A stretch of 64,000 nt of DNA from Planctomycetales bacterium. Lineage in GTDB: Bacteria > Planctomycetota > Planctomycetia > Planctomycetales > Planctomycetaceae. Every line of letters starts with the position of its first letter. The first letter of the stretch is position 1. The notes beneath the pieces were generated by a model. It had not been told where the DNA came from. It saw only the letters and a program-made list of their open reading frames with translations, and ran no database searches. Position numbers and translations under genes: made by a program. The stretch lies in contig JANQPT010000016.1 in the NCBI GenBank assembly GCA_028285345.1, forward strand, positions 1 through 64,000, written 5' to 3'. Below, piece by piece: positions 51,933 through 60,512 of the stretch.

Positions 51933-54755
51933 TCACCTCGGGCCTACCGCCTCAATCCTCACGGCACAAAACTTGAACTCGGGAATCTTCCCGTACGGGT
52001 CGAGTGCGTCGGTCGTCAACGCGTTGGCGGCGGCTTCGCGAAAGTGGAACGGGATGAACACACTGCCCGTGGCAACGGAATCGTCGCTCCGCGCGGCGAG
52101 CACGATCGTGCCTCGGCGTGACGAGACGCGAACCATCTCGCCGTCGGCAATCTGCAAACGGTCCAATTCGCCAGGATTAACGGCCACAAATGCTTCCGGT
52201 TCGATGGCACTCAGAGCCTGACTGCGGCGGGTCATTGTTCCGGTGTGCCAGTGTTCCAGCACGCGACCGGTATTGAGCACGAAGGGGTATTCGTCGTCGG
52301 GCAACTCGTCGGCCGGTTGATAGGGGCACGGAACAAACTTACCGCGCCCGCTCGGCGTGGGAAACGACTCGCCGAACAGGATTTGCACGCCGTCCTCGGT
52401 TTGAGGGTCTGGGCAGGGCCACAGTTTGCCCGATTGTCCCAACAGTTCATGCGTCAGCCCGTGATAGTTCTTGGTGAGAGCGGCAAATTCCGCAAAAATC
52501 TCCGCACTCGATTCGTACGTCATGGGATAGCCCATTCGCGTCGCGATTTCGGCTGTGATCCGCCAGTCGGTCCGCGCTTCGCCGGGCGGCTCCAGCACCT
52601 GCCGACCGACTTGCACGCGGCGGTCGGTGTTGGTGAAGGTGCCGGTCTTTTCCAGATAGCTGGAGGCGGGCAGAATCACGTCGGCGAACTCCGCCGTTTC
52701 CGTGAGGAAGATGTCCTGCACGGCGAGGAATTCGAGTTTAGCCAGTGCGGAGCGGACTTCGTTGAGATTGGGGTCGGAGAGCGAGGGATTTTCACCCAGG
52801 ATGTACATCCCGCGAATCTCGCCTCCCAGCGCGGCATGCGCGATTTCCACGACGGTAAGGCCCGGATTGGGATCGAGTGCTGTGCCCCACGCTTGCTCAA
52901 ATTTTTCGCGATTCCCTGCATCGGCCACCGGTTGGTAGTCAGGATAGACCATGGGGATCAGGCCGGCGTCGCTGGCGCCCTGCACATTGTTTTGACCCCG
53001 CAACGGATGCAGTCCGCTGCCCGGTTTGCCGACGTTGCCGGTCATGAGACAAAGCGAGATCAAGCAGCGGGCGTTGTCGGTGCCGGTGGTGTGCTGGGCG
53101 ATCCCCATGCCCCAAAAGATCAGCATACTGCCCGCACGACCGATCGTACGGGCGATGGCGCGAATCTCCGCCGGCGGAATGCCGCACAACTCTTGCACCT
53201 GTTCCGGCGCGTAGTCGGCGAGCAGCAGGCTTTTGAGCGATTCGAAGCCCTCCGTCCGCGATTGGATAAACGCGTGATCGAGCAAATCTTCGTCGATCAA
53301 CACGTGCATCACGGCGTTATAGAACGCCACATCCGAGCCGGGACGGATCTGCGCGAAGTGCGTGGCGAAGTCGGCCAGCTTATTGCGTCGCACGTCGACA
53401 ACGATCAGTTGCGTCCCCTGTTTGGTCGCTTCTTTGATAAACGTTGCCGCTACGGGGTGATTCGATGACGCGTGTGAACCGGTCAGCAGCGCCACCTCCG
53501 CCCGCTCGACGTCGGCGAAAACGTTGGTCACGGCGCCGGACCCGATTGTCTCCATCAGCGCCGCTACGGACGATGCGTGGCAGAGCCGCGTGCAGTGGTC
53601 GACGTTGTTGCTGCCGAAGACCGCCCGCACTAGTTTTTGAAACAAGTACGCTTCTTCGTTGGAGCATTTGGCCGATCCGAAGCCCGCCAACGCGCCGCCG
53701 CCATGCGTGTCGCGGATCTGCTTCAGGCGGCCGGCGACCAGATCGAGCGCTTCGTCCCAAGTGGCTTCTCGAAACGCCGGCAGTACCGCGTCATAGTCGA
53801 CAACGGCGACGCCCTTTCCCGTGCGTGCGGCGTCGGTGCGGGCGACTTGCGGCGAGAGCGGGCCCTTTGGATAGAACTCCTCGCGGCGGATCAATGGTTT
53901 GGTCAGCCGTTGCGGATGCAGTGCGTAGTCCCAGCCGTAACGCCCTTTGACGCACAACCGCTCGTGATTGACGGGGCTTTCGCGGCCGCTCACTGAGAGC
54001 ACGCGGTCGTCCGTCGCGTGAAACGTGACCGCGCAACCGACGCCGCAATAAGGGCAGACGCTGTCGACGTCGCGAACTGCCGCATCGACGATCGGCAGCG
54101 AGACCGGCTTGTGCGTCAGCGCGTTGGTGGGACAGACAGCGGCGCATTCGCCGCAGGAGACGCACGTGCTCTCTCCCATCGGCTTGTCGAGATCAAACGC
54201 GATCCGCGTCGCGTGGCCCTTTCCAGTGCGGCCGATGACCTCGTTGGATTGAATGTCGTCGCACGCGCGAATGCAGCGGTCGCAAAGAATGCAGGCCTGG
54301 TGGTCGACGGCAATCACCGGCGAAGAGTTGTCGCTGGCGCGGGTTGGGTCGGCCCCACCGTTGCCATTGGTGGAGGCTGTAAGTCCATACCGCGCCGCCA
54401 ACTCCTGAACCTCACAAGATTTTGCGGGCGACGTTTCGGGTGCCGCCAGGGGGAGTTCGTCGAGCAGCAACTGTGTGAGCATCTTGCGGTGCCGCCCGAC
54501 TTTGGCCGAGTTGGTCTGTACGACCATGCCGGTTTCGCACTCCCGGACGCAGGATGCGACTAACGTGCGGGCGCCGACGTCGACGACGCACATGCGGCAG
54601 ACTCCGACCGGCTGCATACGGGGCGAGTGGCACAGCGCGGGAATTTCAATGCCGATTTGCCGCGCTGCTTCCCAAAGTGTGGTCCCCTCGGCAACCGTCA
54701 CCGATTGACCGTCAATGGTGAGCGTGATCGACGAGCATGCGGCCGCTCCGCTCAT
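51933..54755 (-). CDS. Formate dehydrogenase alpha subunit (molybdopterin/Fe-S)
   Basis: The protein has 940 residues. The N-terminus has a [2Fe-2S] domain (CHSPRMQPVGVCRMC), then two [4Fe-4S] motifs (ACILCDRCIRAC, TCVSCGECAAVCPTNAL) and the Mo-domain cluster CPYCGVGC. The active-site Cys (~388, DHCTRLCHA) replaces Sec, and the final part is the cofactor-binding domain with TGRVLEHWHTGTMTRRS. This is the FdhF/FdsA-like pattern for NAD-linked or ferredoxin-linked formate oxidation. The start at 54755 is chosen; a TTG at 54791 is in frame. It follows cstA by 36 bases. No diaphorase subunit is nearby. Confidence 0.93.
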   Translation of the reverse strand: MSGAAACSSITLTIDGQSVTVAEGTTLWEAARQIGIEIPALCHSPRMQPVGVCRMCVVDVGARTLVASCVRECETGMVVQTNSAKVGRHRKMLTQLLLDELPLAAPETSPAKSCEVQELAARYGLTASTNGNGGADPTRASDNSSPVIAVDHQACILCDRCIRACDDIQSNEVIGRTGKGHATRIAFDLDKPMGESTCVSCGECAAVCPTNALTHKPVSLPIVDAAVRDVDSVCPYCGVGCAVTFHATDDRVLSVSGRESPVNHERLCVKGRYGWDYALHPQRLTKPLIRREEFYPKGPLSPQVARTDAARTGKGVAVVDYDAVLPAFREATWDEALDLVAGRLKQIRDTHGGGALAGFGSAKCSNEEAYLFQKLVRAVFGSNNVDHCTRLCHASSVAALMETIGSGAVTNVFADVERAEVALLTGSHASSNHPVAATFIKEATKQGTQLIVVDVRRNKLADFATHFAQIRPGSDVAFYNAVMHVLIDEDLLDHAFIQSRTEGFESLKSLLLADYAPEQVQELCGIPPAEIRAIARTIGRAGSMLIFWGMGIAQHTTGTDNARCLISLCLMTGNVGKPGSGLHPLRGQNNVQGASDAGLIPMVYPDYQPVADAGNREKFEQAWGTALDPNPGLTVVEIAHAALGGEIRGMYILGENPSLSDPNLNEVRSALAKLEFLAVQDIFLTETAEFADVILPASSYLEKTGTFTNTDRRVQVGRQVLEPPGEARTDWRITAEIATRMGYPMTYESSAEIFAEFAALTKNYHGLTHELLGQSGKLWPCPDPQTEDGVQILFGESFPTPSGRGKFVPCPYQPADELPDDEYPFVLNTGRVLEHWHTGTMTRRSQALSAIEPEAFVAVNPGELDRLQIADGEMVRVSSRRGTIVLAARSDDSVATGSVFIPFHFREAAANALTTDALDPYGKIPEFKFCAVRIEAVGPR

Positions 54756-54791
54756 AGTTTGATTGTTCCCTGCAACAGTAGTCACGCGCAA

Positions 54792-56684
54792 TCACCCCAG
54801 ATGTGCCGCCGACGCCGCTTCGACCGCTTCGTCATCCGTCTCTTCGACGTCCGAAATCTCCAACCCGCCCCGCCCGCGGGAGAAGGAGAGGATCGCCTCG
54901 ACAATCAACCATGCGGCCATCGCCATCACGATCGCAGAAACCCAAAACAGCAGCCACGTCGTTTCTTTGTCATAGTCCTTGTAAAACTTCTGCAGCTGCA
55001 GCGCCATCGCCCAGACCGTCATCGACAGCATGATGACCATCGGAACGAGTGTGTAGATGACCGGCCGCCGCAATTTGAAAAGAAACAGGCTCACCGCCAG
55101 CAGCGTCAACCCGGCCAGCAATTGGTTCGTTGTGCCGAATAGCGTCCAAAGCACTTTGCCCTTCGGCTGCGCGAAGAGGGCGATACCTGTCACCGCGATC
55201 AACGAAGCAAAGTAACGGTTGGCCAATGGTTCACATTTCAGCGAGCGGAAAATCTCTTCGACGTTAAACCGCAATAACCGCGTGGCGGAATCGAGTGTTG
55301 TCATTGCGAAGGCGACAACGGTCACCGCCAGGAACGCCTTCGCCAACCGTTGTTCGACGCCGACTACCGTCAGAAAATTTGCGCCCCCATCAACTACGGC
55401 GGCCAGTTGGACGCCCAATCCGCCCCCTTTGATGCCGCCCCAATCGGCATACGCTCCCCCCGGTGCCCAGGCGGCGCTGCCTAACCCGGCGACGCAGGCC
55501 ATGATGACCAAAATCGCCAGTGCTCCTTCGGTGAGCATCGCGCCGAACCCGATCGGCAAGGCGTCGGTCTCGTGATTGAGTTGCCGCACGGTCGTGCCGC
55601 TGGAAACGAGACTGTGAAAACCGCTCACCGCGCCGCAGGCGATCGTCACGAACAAGAACGGCACCATCGGCGGGGCGCCGTCCGGCTTGCGGATCATCTC
55701 GGCGTCGATGACATTGAACTCCAATCCTTTGACGGCCGCCACCGCCAAGCCCGCCACCATCAACGCGAGCGCAATGTAGAGTTGAAAGCTGTTGATGTAA
55801 TCCCGCGGCTGCAGAAGCAACCAGACCGGCAACACCGACGCGATGAATCCGTAGCACAACAACACGTAGATCCAGGTGCGGCTTGCCGTTGTTGCTGCCA
55901 CAGCCAAATCCTCGGCGGCCTGTTCGTCTCCCTCCGCTTCAAGATAAGCGGCCGCCTTAATCGAGCCGCGATCGACTTCCGCTCCGGCGGTGCGGCCCTC
56001 ATCGAGCAACTGCTGTGTTTCATCCGACGCGAACCAAGCGTAGGTCGGCAGCGGGTTTCTCACGCCGAGCATAATCAAGCCGCCGAAGGCGAGCAGCCCG
56101 ACCGCGGTCGCCGGACCCAGGCCGACGCGCAATTTATAGACGGCGATCCCGATCGCCATTGCCACCAGCATCAATCCGAATGACGGAATGATCGCATCGG
56201 GATTAAAGCTGACAAACAGCGCCGAGATGGCGTTGACGAACGCGCCCATCGCCAGCGACATCAAGAAGAATATGATCAGCAAAAACAAAAACCGCGCCCG
56301 CCGGCCGATGAGGTCGTTGCAGACGTCGCCGATCGAACGGCCCTGGTAGCGGAGACTGACCGTCAGCGCGCCGAGATCGTGGACCGCTCCCATAAAAATG
56401 CAGCCGATGACGACCCACAGCACCGCAGGTCCCCAGCCCCAAATGACCGCAATCGCCGGCCCCAAAATCGGCCCCAGCCCGGCAATCGACGCAAAGTGAT
56501 GCCCGAACAGCACCGGAACTTTCGTCGGCACGTAGTCGACGCCGTCCTGCTTGGTATGCGCGGGGGTCGGGCGTGAAGCGTCCAGCCGAAACACCCGCCG
56601 CGCCAAGAACCGTCCGTAGGTGAAATACGCCAGGATCAACAGCGCAAACGATCCCAGAGATATCAACACCGCGTTATTCGCCAT
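54792..56684 (-). CDS. cstA: Carbon starvation protein CstA
   Basis: The protein has 630 residues with many membrane segments. Family marks include KVPVLFGHHFASIAGLGPIL, GAVHDLGALTVSLRYQGRSI, TIACGAVSGFHSLVSSGTTV and FGTTNQLLAGLTLLAVSL. CstA proteins import pyruvate or peptides during starvation. The central segment holds an insertion of about 40 acidic residues (EAEGDEQAAEDLAVA) between membrane segments. GGAG precedes the ATG at 56684; the longer frame to 56726 begins with TTG. fdhA follows directly, so both are likely expressed together. Confidence 0.93.
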   Translation of the reverse strand: MANNAVLISLGSFALLILAYFTYGRFLARRVFRLDASRPTPAHTKQDGVDYVPTKVPVLFGHHFASIAGLGPILGPAIAVIWGWGPAVLWVVIGCIFMGAVHDLGALTVSLRYQGRSIGDVCNDLIGRRARFLFLLIIFFLMSLAMGAFVNAISALFVSFNPDAIIPSFGLMLVAMAIGIAVYKLRVGLGPATAVGLLAFGGLIMLGVRNPLPTYAWFASDETQQLLDEGRTAGAEVDRGSIKAAAYLEAEGDEQAAEDLAVAATTASRTWIYVLLCYGFIASVLPVWLLLQPRDYINSFQLYIALALMVAGLAVAAVKGLEFNVIDAEMIRKPDGAPPMVPFLFVTIACGAVSGFHSLVSSGTTVRQLNHETDALPIGFGAMLTEGALAILVIMACVAGLGSAAWAPGGAYADWGGIKGGGLGVQLAAVVDGGANFLTVVGVEQRLAKAFLAVTVVAFAMTTLDSATRLLRFNVEEIFRSLKCEPLANRYFASLIAVTGIALFAQPKGKVLWTLFGTTNQLLAGLTLLAVSLFLFKLRRPVIYTLVPMVIMLSMTVWAMALQLQKFYKDYDKETTWLLFWVSAIVMAMAAWLIVEAILSFSRGRGGLEISDVEETDDEAVEAASAAHLG

Positions 56685-56846
56685 CGAAGCCGACTCCGCA
56701 ACAGGCACGTACGAAACTCTTTTCAACCGGCTATTTTGTCGAGCGGCGGCGGAAACGGCAAGGACCGATTGAGAGTTTGGCTGCAGGTCTCTCTAATGGA
56801 AGCGTCCTTGGCAACGTCGTTTTGGGCAATAGAAGGTGAAACTCCG

Positions 56847-58169
56847 ATGACTACGGCCCTGGAAACTTTGGTCAAGAACTTTGTCGATCTGCATCCCGAA
56901 GACGCGGCGCGGGCGTTGGAAGGTCTATCTCACAGTAACGCCGTCCGCCTGTTCCAGCGGTTGCCGTTGCGGGTGTTGGTCCCGCTCTGCGAGCGGGTCG
57001 GCCCGCACTGGCTGGGTCCGTTGTTGGACGAATTGAGCGAGGAACGGCGCAGTGAAATTCTTTCCTCCGTGGAACCACGAACCGCCGCAACGTGCCTGGC
57101 GCATCTCGAAGAACCGCAGCGCGAGACCTATCTCGGGGCACTTCCCGAAGCGACCGCCCGCGAGTTGCGGGAGTTGGCCGACTATCCCGCAGAAACCGCG
57201 GGCGGGATGATGGAGCCGAAAGTCGCGTCCTTGTCGGTCGACCAAACCGTGCAACAAGCGATCGCCACTATCCGCAAGGCGTCGCGCGATGCGCTGCACT
57301 ATCTGTATGTGACGAAGCGCAATGGCGAGCTGGTGGGTGTGATCAACATGCGCGACCTGCTGCTGGCCTCTCCGCGAGACCCGGTCGAGCCGCTGATCCG
57401 CCGCAACGTACTCAGTGTTTCGTCGGTGATGCCGCGCGAAGAAGTAGTCGCCCACATGCGCGAGACCGGTTTTCTGGCGCTGCCGGTTGTTAATATCGAC
57501 GGGAAGCTGGTCGGAGTCGTCAAGCACGACGAAGCATTGGAAGCGGGGCAAATTGAAGCGTTCGAAGATCTGCAGCAGATGGTCGGGGCGGGCCGGGATG
57601 AGCGAGCGCTTTCGCCGGTTTCGCTGGTCGTCAAGAGCCGCCTCCCCTGGCTGTATGTCAACCTGGCGACTGCGTTTCTGGCAGCGGCCGTGGTGGGATT
57701 GTTTGAAGAGACAATCGCCGAAATCGCGGCGCTGGCGGTCCTGTTGCCGGTGGTCGCCGGACAGGGAGGAAACACCGGTTCGCAATCGCTGGCGGTGGTC
57801 ATGCGGGGATTGGCCCTGCGCGAGATCCTGCCGAGCCTCAAAAAACGGGTGATCACCAAAGAATTTCTAGGCGGATTGATCAACGGCGTTCTGATCGCAT
57901 TCGTCACGGCCGGATGCGTGCTCGGCTGGAGACTGGTGAAGGGCGATCCCCCCTCCTCCTGCGCCGGTTTGGCAGTGGTAATCGGGCTGTCGATGATCAT
58001 CAACATGGCGGCGGCGGCCGTCTCCGGAGCGATCATCCCGCTAGCCCTCCGCGCCCTCGGCCGCGACCCGGCCCAATCCGCGTCAATTTTCCTGACCACA
58101 GTCACCGATATCGTCGGCTTCGCGTCATTCTTGGGGTTCGCGGTGTTATTTAAGAGTTGGCTGGTGTGA
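56847..58169 (+). CDS. mgtE: Magnesium transporter MgtE
   Basis: The protein has 440 residues. The N-terminal superhelix starts LHPEDAARALEGLSHSNAVR, then two CBS domains (MMEPKVASLSVDQTVQQAI, VMPREEVVAHMRETGFLA) which sense Mg2+, and five membrane helices with PVVAGQGGNTGSQSLAVVMR, the pore motif. The ATG at 56847 is used because AAGGTG precedes it; the open frame reaches back to 56736 without such a signal. The gene is divergent from cstA. Length and domain order are standard for MgtE. Confidence 0.93.
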   Translation: MTTALETLVKNFVDLHPEDAARALEGLSHSNAVRLFQRLPLRVLVPLCERVGPHWLGPLLDELSEERRSEILSSVEPRTAATCLAHLEEPQRETYLGALPEATARELRELADYPAETAGGMMEPKVASLSVDQTVQQAIATIRKASRDALHYLYVTKRNGELVGVINMRDLLLASPRDPVEPLIRRNVLSVSSVMPREEVVAHMRETGFLALPVVNIDGKLVGVVKHDEALEAGQIEAFEDLQQMVGAGRDERALSPVSLVVKSRLPWLYVNLATAFLAAAVVGLFEETIAEIAALAVLLPVVAGQGGNTGSQSLAVVMRGLALREILPSLKKRVITKEFLGGLINGVLIAFVTAGCVLGWRLVKGDPPSSCAGLAVVIGLSMIINMAAAAVSGAIIPLALRALGRDPAQSASIFLTTVTDIVGFASFLGFAVLFKSWLV

Positions 58170-58187
58170 GATTGCGACAGATTGGGC

Positions 58188-58811
58188 TCAGTCGCGCAGC
58201 GTCTGAGACATCAGGCTCGCAGTCTGTTCACGATTGTCGCCGCCCGCCTTCCGTAGCGCGCGTATGACGCGGGATCGTCTGGCGACATCGTGATTCTGAC
58301 TCAGCTTCCACTTTCCCTCGACTCGATCGATTTCGATCTCGAATCCGATGATGGCGTCTAGCAGTTTGTCCACAAAATCGGCGTCGGCACTCTGCAAAGA
58401 CCAAGGTATTTCTGATTCCTGCTCATAAAAGTCGACGTAGCGGCTCACAATCTCCAGCAGTTGGGCTTTGTTGTCAATGACGCGAAACGTGCCGTAGGCG
58501 TGCACCGCGGCATAGTTCCAGGTCGGGACGACATTCTTCGACTCGTACCATGAGGGAGAAATGTAGGCATGCGGACCACCGAATATCGCAAGGGCTTGGT
58601 TGCCGTCCGCACCTCGCCATTGCGGATTGGCCCTTGCCATATGGCCGATCAGGCGGCCGTGGCTTCCCGCTTCGCGCTCGAGCAATACCGGCAAGTGGGA
58701 TGCCGTGGCCGTGCTGTGATCGGCCGTCACAAGCGTCGCGAAACTGTGCTGCTCGATGAAATCGTGAAGCTTTGCTTGGTCTGACTGGGCGAATGCGGGA
58801 GGCGTGTACAT
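58188..58811 (-). CDS. PaiB-like FMN-binding protein
   Basis: The protein has 207 residues. PaiB-type marks are FIEQHSFATLVTADHSTATA near the N-terminus, HLPVLLEREAGSHGRLIGHM, and IFGGPHAYISPSWYESKNVV with TWNYAAVHAYGTFRVI. The fold is a flavin-reductase-like split barrel; members were described as negative regulators in sporulation but may be FMN-dependent enzymes. AAGGA lies 9 bases before the ATG at 58811 and decides against the TTG at 58820. It converges with mgtE, only 18 bases between stops. Confidence 0.88.
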   Translation of the reverse strand: MYTPPAFAQSDQAKLHDFIEQHSFATLVTADHSTATASHLPVLLEREAGSHGRLIGHMARANPQWRGADGNQALAIFGGPHAYISPSWYESKNVVPTWNYAAVHAYGTFRVIDNKAQLLEIVSRYVDFYEQESEIPWSLQSADADFVDKLLDAIIGFEIEIDRVEGKWKLSQNHDVARRSRVIRALRKAGGDNREQTASLMSQTLRD

Positions 58812-59035
58812 CAAACGCAATCCTTAATGCCAAAAAGCCATCTGGGCACGCCCGTATTGAACGTGATTCACCGGACTTGATCAGCGATGTGACACCGGCG
58901 AGTCTACGAAGTTCGCAAATTTCGAACTTCATTGCACGTGAGCTGAACGGTGCGCCCGATGGGAAATCTTGGCCGGCTGGTCAACGTGCCGCAAACCAAT
59001 TCTGTCCCGGCCGGAAACGTTGCCAGTTTCCACGC

Positions 59036-60508
59036 TCAAGCCAGCAACCCCGGCACCACATTCCCCGCCACGTCCGTCAGCCGCACGTCGCGGCCGTTGA
59101 AGCGGACGGTCAATTTGAGGTGGTCGATGCCGAACAGGTGCAGCATCGTGGCGTGCAGGTCGTTGACCTCGACCGGGTCTTCGTCGATGCCCCAGCCGAC
59201 TTCGTCAGACCGGCCGTAGACCTGGCCCCCTTTGATGCCGCCGCCTGCCATGAACAGGCTGAAGGCGAACGGATGGTGATCGCGGCCGGTGTTCGCCTCG
59301 CGTTTGCCGCGGTTTTCACCGAGCGGCGTGCGGCCGAATTCACAGCCCCAGACAACGAGCGTCTCGTCCAAGAGGCCCCGCTCCTTGAGATCCTTGATCA
59401 GCGCCGCGACCGGCTGGTCGGCCATTTTGGCGTTGAACTCGATTTCCTGATTCAGGTTGCTGTGGTGGTCCCAGGAGGCGTGAATAATGTTCGTAAACCG
59501 CACGCCCCGCTCCACCAGCCGGCGGGCGAGCAAGCAGTTGGTCGAGAACGAATGATAGGTTCCCTTGCCGCCGCCGCGTCCAAACTTCATGCCCTCTTCG
59601 GTCCGGCCCACGCCGTAGGCGTCGAGCGTGGCTTTCGTCTCGCCGGAGAGATCGATCAAATCGGGAGCGGCGGTCTGCATGCGGTAGGCCAACTCGTACG
59701 AAGAGATGCGGCTGGCGATTTCCGGATCGCGGATCCGCTCGTACCGAGCCTGGTTGAGACTGCTCAACGTTTCCAGGCCTTTCTTCTGCATCTCCATGGA
59801 AACGCCGCCCGGATTGTTCAGGTTCAGCACCGGTTCGCCTTTGTTGCGGAACAGCACGCCCTGGTAAGTCGAGGGCAAGAACCCGCTGGTCCAGTTCGAA
59901 GCCCCGCCGCTCGCCCCGCGTCCGGAGGTAAGCACGACATAACCGGGCAGGTCGCGCGACGCCGTTCCCAGCCCGTAGTTCAGCCAGGACCCGACCGACG
60001 GGAAACCGAACCGCGGCACGCCGCTGGTCATCAGCAGTTGGCCTGGGTGGTGATTGAACTGCGTCGACCGCATCGAACGGATGAGGGCGATGTCATCGGC
60101 ACAGGTGCCCAGGTTCGGCAGGACGTCGGAAAGTTCCATACCGCATTCGCCGTGCGGCTTGAACTTGCGCTTGCTGCCGATCAAGACGGCCGATTCTTTT
60201 TGGATGAACGCGAAGCGGACGTTCTTGGTGAGTGACTCCGGCAGCGGTTTGCCGTGCAGTTCGTTGAGCTTCGGTTTGGGATCGAACAGATCGAGTTGGC
60301 TCGGCGCCCCGGCCATAAAGATAAAGATGCAGTTCTTCGCCTTGGGGGCAAAGTGCGGCTGTTTCGTCGCGAGCGGATCGGACGACTCGGAAGCGAGCAG
60401 ACCGTCTTGTTGCAGCAGCGAGGCGAGCGCCAACGTGCCCAGTCCGCTGGCGGAGGTGGCCAGAAAATCGCGGCGTGTTTGCGTGAGATGTTGCCTGAGC
60501 GGATCCAT
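59036..60508 (-). CDS. DUF1501 domain protein (sulfatase-like, Tat-exported)
   Basis: The protein has 490 residues. It begins with a twin-arginine signal (TRRDFLATSASGLGTLALAS). The DUF1501 body has NCIFIFMAGAPSQLDLFDPK, NHHPGQLLMTSGVPRFGFPS and VVWGCEFGRTPLGENRGKRE with GRDHHPFAFSLFMAGGGIKG, which carry metal-like His/Asp pairs of the alkaline-phosphatase superfamily. These proteins occur in large numbers in planctomycetes, next to PSD1 genes. It directly follows the 60513 gene (4 bases between), so the two are one operon. A role in degrading complex polysaccharides is assumed for the family but not shown. Confidence 0.9.
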   Translation of the reverse strand: MDPLRQHLTQTRRDFLATSASGLGTLALASLLQQDGLLASESSDPLATKQPHFAPKAKNCIFIFMAGAPSQLDLFDPKPKLNELHGKPLPESLTKNVRFAFIQKESAVLIGSKRKFKPHGECGMELSDVLPNLGTCADDIALIRSMRSTQFNHHPGQLLMTSGVPRFGFPSVGSWLNYGLGTASRDLPGYVVLTSGRGASGGASNWTSGFLPSTYQGVLFRNKGEPVLNLNNPGGVSMEMQKKGLETLSSLNQARYERIRDPEIASRISSYELAYRMQTAAPDLIDLSGETKATLDAYGVGRTEEGMKFGRGGGKGTYHSFSTNCLLARRLVERGVRFTNIIHASWDHHSNLNQEIEFNAKMADQPVAALIKDLKERGLLDETLVVWGCEFGRTPLGENRGKREANTGRDHHPFAFSLFMAGGGIKGGQVYGRSDEVGWGIDEDPVEVNDLHATMLHLFGIDHLKLTVRFNGRDVRLTDVAGNVVPGLLA

Positions 60509-60512
60509 CGAT

